The position numbers were made by a program, and so were the translations under genes. The notes under the pieces were generated by a model. It was not told the origin of the DNA and searched no databases. It saw only the letters and a program-made list of their open reading frames with translations. Shown piece by piece: positions 5,888 to 9,776 of a DNA stretch of 9,776 nt. How positions within the stretch are numbered: the first letter of the stretch is position 1; the number at the start of each line of letters is the position of its first letter. The stretch is from a bacterium (GTDB taxonomy: Bacteria; SM23-31; JAUVVT01). The DNA lies in the NCBI GenBank assembly GCA_030604505.1, contig JAUVVT010000031.1, positions 1 through 9,776 of the forward strand. Direction: 5' to 3'.

Positions 5888-8800
5888 CTACCTCATAATT
5901 GCTAATTTTCCCTTAACAGAGTTCCCATTTCCTTCGATGTAGTAAATATATATGCCGCTGGAGATTTTTTCTCCATTTTCATTATCCAAATACCAGTTCG
6001 CCCCTCCGTTTCCGCCGTTTTCCTCAATCTTTTTTATTAACCTGCCTGATATATCGGTAATCCATATTTTTACCTCATCAGTCAAATTTGCAAACGTTAT
6101 ATACCCCAGCCCACTTAATGGATTATAGGGATTGGGATATGCATAAACCTCGGATAAATCGGTCCTTTTTACGTATAGAGATACAGTATTACCCTTGCCT
6201 TCAATAATTTCCGCTCCTGCAGCACTCTTCAGATTCTTAACCGTAACCAAATAATCTTTACCCGAAATCCCATATTCCTTTTTTATCTTTAAAGAGACCT
6301 CATCCTGTCTTTCATCATTAAATAAAACATCTTCAATATGCAATTCAGGCTCAAAGCTGTAGTTCTCTTTCACCGATGCTGATGTCTTATCCATCGGGAG
6401 ATTAAATTTTATTATTATCAAATTATCGCTGGTTACTTCAGCTTCTGTAATATAAGGGGTTTCGAGTCTAACCGGCACATAAAATTCATTCAAAACCGAA
6501 GATGTATCGATTGGTGTAAAATCAATATCTCTTATCTCCTTTGAAACTTCAAGATTATAATTTCCGCTTTCCGTAATATCGGGCTTTACAGTCAAGATTA
6601 CCTCCCTGCCCGACTTGGAATAAGCGGCAGAAGAAATTGAATATTTTTCTGAAGAAATTTTATACTTCGTCTCATCCATTATCCCTTTATCCATCGGTTC
6701 GCTGAATAAAAGTATAATTCCATTTTGAGGAATAAATTCTATATCCTCGATAAACGGTTTTTTATTCGGTTTTGCGAAAACAGCGGGAGGTTTTATACTT
6801 TCAGTTTCCTGAAAACTGCCATCAACTGCTGTAACAATATACCAGTATATTCTGTCTTTCTCTAAATTTGTATCATAATAATAATTTTCATTGGTCTCGG
6901 TTATTTTTGAAATGCTGTTCTTATCAAATCCCCGGAAGATATTGAAATAATCAGCGACACTTGAATAATCCCAGTTCAGATAGTTTTTACTGGTATCAAC
7001 GGGAAAAGCATTCAGATTAAAAGGCGGCAGCGGTCTCTTTATGTATATATCATTCTCATAAGACAAAACCTCTTTACCATTATTAAAAAAAAGCTCATTA
7101 ACACCGTTCCCGTCAATATCAGCGATAATAAATCTGCTTGTTCTGCTGTTTTTAAAATACCAAACGATTTCATAATCGTTCTCATCAAAGTCCAAAACAT
7201 ACAAATCGGGATGTGCCGATATTACTATTTCCTTTTTGCCGTCATTATCAAGGTCGCCGGAAAAACAGCCGCTGCTGAATATATTTAGCGGGTCAAAGCC
7301 GAGTATATCTTTTTCCCAGACCTTTTCAAAATCATTATCGCCTTTTGATTTAAAAATTGCATAAGACCAGTATCTTATTTTAGGGTCGCTGAACTCACTC
7401 GGATAACTTTCTGAATGACATCCTGCAATAAATTCATCCGCACCATCCCCATCAAAATCACCAGCGGATATAAAATCGACTGCATCTATTTGCGGTAATC
7501 TGTAACTCCATATATGCTCAAAAGAGTTCTTATCATTACATTCATATATATAAATGTCTCCATCGCTGTCCCCTAAAAGAATTTCCTTTTTGCCGTCATT
7601 ATCAAAATCTCCGACCTCAGACCTTGGAATACCCGCACCATTGGAACCGTCTGTTGGATTCGGAAAATTATAACTTAGCGTGTAACTGTTATCCCCCGTA
7701 TTTTCAAGCAAAACGAACTCATTATCAATCCTTGCTATCATCTCTTTTTTCCCGTCATTATCTATATCATAAAATCTGCTTGCCCATAAGCCCTCTTCCG
7801 ATTCCCACACAATATCCGAAGGAAACAAACCTTCCTCTAATGCTTCTATTATAACGCTTTTCGCGCCAAGCCCGCCAAGAATTTCACCTTTACCATCACT
7901 GTCAAAATCCCCAGCGTCTCTTGGAATAACTTTAAAATCTGTAGTAACAACCTGTTCAAATAGACCATTATCATATTCAAAAACACCAAGCTTTCCAAAC
8001 GAAAATGAATTCTCATAAATATTCGCGACTATCTCTTTTTTGTTGTCATTATCAAAATCCACAGCAGACGGCATAAGAAACAAAGACGGCAGAGAATATT
8101 CTTTCTTTACCATACTCCATTTCAAAAAAGGATAATTATCCTTTGCATAAACAAAACATTCTCCATTGTTATCATATCTGGCACTTGTGCCGTTTTCATT
8201 TTCAGCTTCAACATAAAACTCGATAATATCGGACATTTCTTCAGCGGGTATATTTACCTTATGGGATTTTACCGCATATTCCGATTCCTTTATTTGAAAA
8301 TCACTATTTGCACCCTTTTCCCTGTAAAATATTCTGCTTCGCGATGGTTCTGCTGTTTCAAATTTTATAAAAAGAGAGACTCTGTCCTTATCGAGCACAT
8401 CTGTATATGAAAAACTTTCAATTTTCGGCAGTGACCTGTTGATACTTACAATTACTCTGTCTTCTGTTATAGAATTGTAATTATTTGCAACCACAAGACG
8501 CAGGCAGTAAGTATCATCAACAAGGGATTCAATATTCCATATTCCAATTTTATCCTCTACAATCCGGCTATTTATATTGCTCTTGATTAAATCCCAGCTT
8601 TGAGGATTCTTTCCAACACCATAATAAAGCGAATAATATTTCACCCCGGGACCTGATGCTGTTCCTGTAATTTCAACATTTTTTGTATCGGAAAGGATTT
8701 CAGGAGTGGAAAGCTGAGCGACAGAAATATTATCAATACTCAAAGCCTTTGACGCATTTATCCTTCCCGCCCCATATTTGCTGTCATATTGATAATCGCC

Positions 8801-9580
8801 GAGGTCTTCGGCAGACGACATTAAAATAGAACGAATCTGGTCGGGAAAAAGATTTCTATTTTTTGAAATGAGCAAAGCAGCCAATCCGCTCACAAAAGGT
8901 GCAGCAGCAGACGTTCCGTTTATATTACCATAACCGCCGCCAATCTTTGAAGAATATATGTTTATTCCGGGCGCTGTTATATCAACTGTATTGCCAAACG
9001 TCGAAAAAGAAGCAAGACTGTCCTCTTCATTTGTTGCCCCTACAGATATAGTTTCATCGAATGAACCGGGATACGTGATTCGGTCATCTCCGTTATTGCC
9101 GCTGGATGTTACCACAACACACCCGTTAATATAGGCAAACTTTATAACGTCTCTCAAAACCCTTGAATATATAAAATCACCAAAACTCATATTTATAACT
9201 CCTGCTCCATTCTCAACCGCATAAACCACAGCCGAAGCCACGTCATCATCCTGAAGATAGCCCTTTGCCGTTGCTGCACGAAGATTCATTAACCGGCATC
9301 CCGGCGCAACTCCTGAAATTTCATTCTTTCCTGTGCCTGCTGCAATACCGGCAACCGCTGTCCCATGCCCCATTTCGTCAATCGGGTCATTATCAGGTTC
9401 AAGATAATCACCATCGTCCGGATAGAAAGGAGCATCGGTAAAATCCCAGCCCTGTATATCATCAACAAATCCATTTCCATCATCATCTATTCCATTAAAA
9501 TCAGACGAATCTACCATTCCATTGCTATTTAAATCCTCTCCGTAATTCACCCAGATGTTGTCTTTCAAATCTTTATGCAA
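5888..9580 (-). CDS. Large secreted subtilisin-like serine protease (S8) with FG-GAP-type repeats and T9SS/FlgD-like C-terminus; 5' end disrupted
   Basis: The open part is 1230 residues. Numbered from TTG 9580, S8 motifs are GHGTAVAG (His72), SSGNNG (Asn162, oxyanion) and NGTSAAAP (Ser224). Residues 15-46 carry two Asp/Asn-Gly loops (DLNSNG, DDDGNG), probably Ca-binding. After the protease come a beta-rich stretch, seven DxDxDG repeats (about 505-830), an Fn3-like domain (about 845-940), two SbsA/Big_5-type Ig domains (KIKFNLPMDK-like cores, about 940-1140), and a C-terminal module PNPYNP...ITDISGRLIKKI...SGIYIYYIEG...KLAIMR typical of type IX secretion or FlgD-like sorting domains. TTG 9580 is not a credible start: it lacks a ribosome site and falls after the catalytic Asp, which is encoded in the same frame upstream beyond a stop. 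An intact ancestor would have been secreted and cell-surface or extracellular. Signal peptide and propeptide start lie right of the window. Confidence 0.85.
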   Translation of the reverse strand: MHKDLKDNIWVNYGEDLNSNGMVDSSDFNGIDDDGNGFVDDIQGWDFTDAPFYPDDGDYLEPDNDPIDEMGHGTAVAGIAAGTGKNEISGVAPGCRLMNLRAATAKGYLQDDDVASAVVYAVENGAGVINMSFGDFIYSRVLRDVIKFAYINGCVVVTSSGNNGDDRITYPGSFDETISVGATNEEDSLASFSTFGNTVDITAPGINIYSSKIGGGYGNINGTSAAAPFVSGLAALLISKNRNLFPDQIRSILMSSAEDLGDYQYDSKYGAGRINASKALSIDNISVAQLSTPEILSDTKNVEITGTASGPGVKYYSLYYGVGKNPQSWDLIKSNINSRIVEDKIGIWNIESLVDDTYCLRLVVANNYNSITEDRVIVSINRSLPKIESFSYTDVLDKDRVSLFIKFETAEPSRSRIFYREKGANSDFQIKESEYAVKSHKVNIPAEEMSDIIEFYVEAENENGTSARYDNNGECFVYAKDNYPFLKWSMVKKEYSLPSLFLMPSAVDFDNDNKKEIVANIYENSFSFGKLGVFEYDNGLFEQVVTTDFKVIPRDAGDFDSDGKGEILGGLGAKSVIIEALEEGLFPSDIVWESEEGLWASRFYDIDNDGKKEMIARIDNEFVLLENTGDNSYTLSYNFPNPTDGSNGAGIPRSEVGDFDNDGKKEILLGDSDGDIYIYECNDKNSFEHIWSYRLPQIDAVDFISAGDFDGDGADEFIAGCHSESYPSEFSDPKIRYWSYAIFKSKGDNDFEKVWEKDILGFDPLNIFSSGCFSGDLDNDGKKEIVISAHPDLYVLDFDENDYEIVWYFKNSRTSRFIIADIDGNGVNELFFNNGKEVLSYENDIYIKRPLPPFNLNAFPVDTSKNYLNWDYSSVADYFNIFRGFDKNSISKITETNENYYYDTNLEKDRIYWYIVTAVDGSFQETESIKPPAVFAKPNKKPFIEDIEFIPQNGIILLFSEPMDKGIMDETKYKISSEKYSISSAAYSKSGREVILTVKPDITESGNYNLEVSKEIRDIDFTPIDTSSVLNEFYVPVRLETPYITEAEVTSDNLIIIKFNLPMDKTSASVKENYSFEPELHIEDVLFNDERQDEVSLKIKKEYGISGKDYLVTVKNLKSAAGAEIIEGKGNTVSLYVKRTDLSEVYAYPNPYNPLSGLGYITFANLTDEVKIWITDISGRLIKKIEENGGNGGANWYLDNENGEKISSGIYIYYIEGNGNSVKGKLAIMR
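5891..5894 (-). promoter_or_regulatory. Ribosome-binding site of the CYTH gene, inside the subtilase 3' end
   Basis: On the minus strand, GAGG is followed by TAGAGA and then the CYTH ATG, a 6-nt spacing. The TAG within this spacer is the stop codon of the subtilase gene, so ribosomes ending there would be placed at the next start. This supports a two-gene operon. Confidence 0.6.
7090..8062 (-). repeat. Seven DxDxDG (FG-GAP/VCBS-type) repeats encoded in the subtilase gene
   Basis: Seven Ca-binding loops are encoded at roughly 8050, 7905, 7757, 7597, 7452, 7243 and 7110. They are DFDNDNKKEI, DFDSDGKGEI, DIDNDGKKEM, DFDNDGKKEI, DFDGDGADEF, DLDNDGKKEI and DIDGNGVNEL. Most are spaced about 145-160 bp (48-53 residues), with one larger gap near 7450-7240. 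The plus-strand DNA shows the same core (for example TTTTTGCCGTCATTATCAA) at two sites, with close variants at others. Seven blades suggest a beta-propeller as in integrin-like FG-GAP domains. Confidence 0.8.
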
Positions 9581-9776
9581 ATAATCTATTCAAGTATCAA
9601 TAATGTCAATCAAAACATCATTCTATACTCTTTAAATATGCCAAGCTTATTCTGCATTTATCTTGCCTAAACCCCACTGTTTATCATATTCACGATTATT
9701 CTTGAATTTATGAACACGGTAAGTATAGTTCAACTGCGCATATTCTACTTCAGGATTTGAAGAATAATCCCGCAAA
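9581..9776 (-). pseudogene. Upstream part of the subtilase (propeptide end, catalytic Asp) broken by four in-frame stops
   Basis: Read in exactly the frame of the 5888-9580 gene (195 bp, a multiple of 3), this stretch gives recognisable subtilase sequence. It starts with YSSNPEVEYAQLNYTYRV (the usual 'NPxVxYAEPNY' propeptide end), then REYDKQWGLGKINAE, AWHI, and NDVLIDIIDT followed by IDYLHKDL, the catalytic Asp region (codon 9596-9598). It is interrupted by TAA (9647-9649), TAA (9632-9634), TAG (9623-9625) and TGA (9590-9592). The TGA sits where the invariant Gly of DTG belongs. No frameshift is needed. Either recent decay or sequence errors near a contig end would explain this. Confidence 0.75.

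Noticed and set aside
7090..8062. CRISPR array or non-coding tandem repeat suggested by recurring plus-strand motifs
   Set aside because: The recurring motif is the reverse complement of codons for DxDxDG Ca-binding loops in one continuous reading frame. Spacing varies and the unit is not conserved at DNA level outside the loop.
9584..9660. Stop-codon reassignment or selenocysteine/pyrrolysine readthrough to explain the four stops
   Set aside because: All three stop triplets occur in the stretch, they fall at positions where unrelated amino acids are expected, and the same triplets end the other genes normally (TGA, TAG, TAA).

Overview
The window reads as a piece of chromosome from an AT-rich, probably anaerobic bacterium. 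Two things point to an uncultured lineage near the FCB group or similar candidate phyla (for example Cloacimonadota-like or WOR-3-like). One is a large secreted subtilase with Ca-binding FG-GAP/VCBS-type repeats and a C-terminal PNPYNP...SGIYIYYI module of the type IX-sorting/FlgD kind. The other is a stand-alone corrinoid methyltransferase toolkit. The taxonomic placement is inference from gene style only. No rRNA, tRNA, CRISPR or IS element was seen.

Layout, left to right. (1) Positions 1-445, minus strand: the N-terminal 148 residues of an APC-family amino-acid permease that runs off the left edge. (2) 584-1192, plus: a membrane-anchored class I SAM methyltransferase resembling the FAM173/ATPSCKMT-type lysine methyltransferases, divergent from the permease. 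(3) 1225-3834, minus: three genes that together resemble a methionine synthase (MetH) split into parts. In transcription order they are the AdoMet-binding reactivation domain, the corrinoid-carrying protein, and the zinc homocysteine S-methyltransferase. The MetH pterin (methylfolate) domain is absent. A 332-bp non-coding gap with degenerate heptanucleotide tandem repeats lies between the first two. (4) 4049-5221, plus, divergent from that cluster: a uroporphyrinogen-decarboxylase-superfamily protein of the corrinoid methyltransferase type with an H-x-C motif. (5) 5288-9776, minus: a CYTH-domain protein coupled to the end of the large subtilase gene.

How the genes may work together (inference): the URO-D-type protein would move a methyl group from an unknown methylated compound to the corrinoid protein, the homocysteine methyltransferase would pass it on to homocysteine to make methionine, and the activation protein would re-methylate cobalamin that had become oxidised. 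This would be a folate-independent route to methionine, or a demethylation pathway with homocysteine as acceptor.

The main oddity is at the right edge. The subtilase homology continues in the same frame from 9580 to the window end, covering the propeptide end and the catalytic Asp, but that stretch is interrupted by four in-frame stops (TGA, TAG, TAA, TAA) within 60 bp. Yet the remaining 3.7 kb is fully open. This is either a fresh pseudogene or poor sequence at a contig end.
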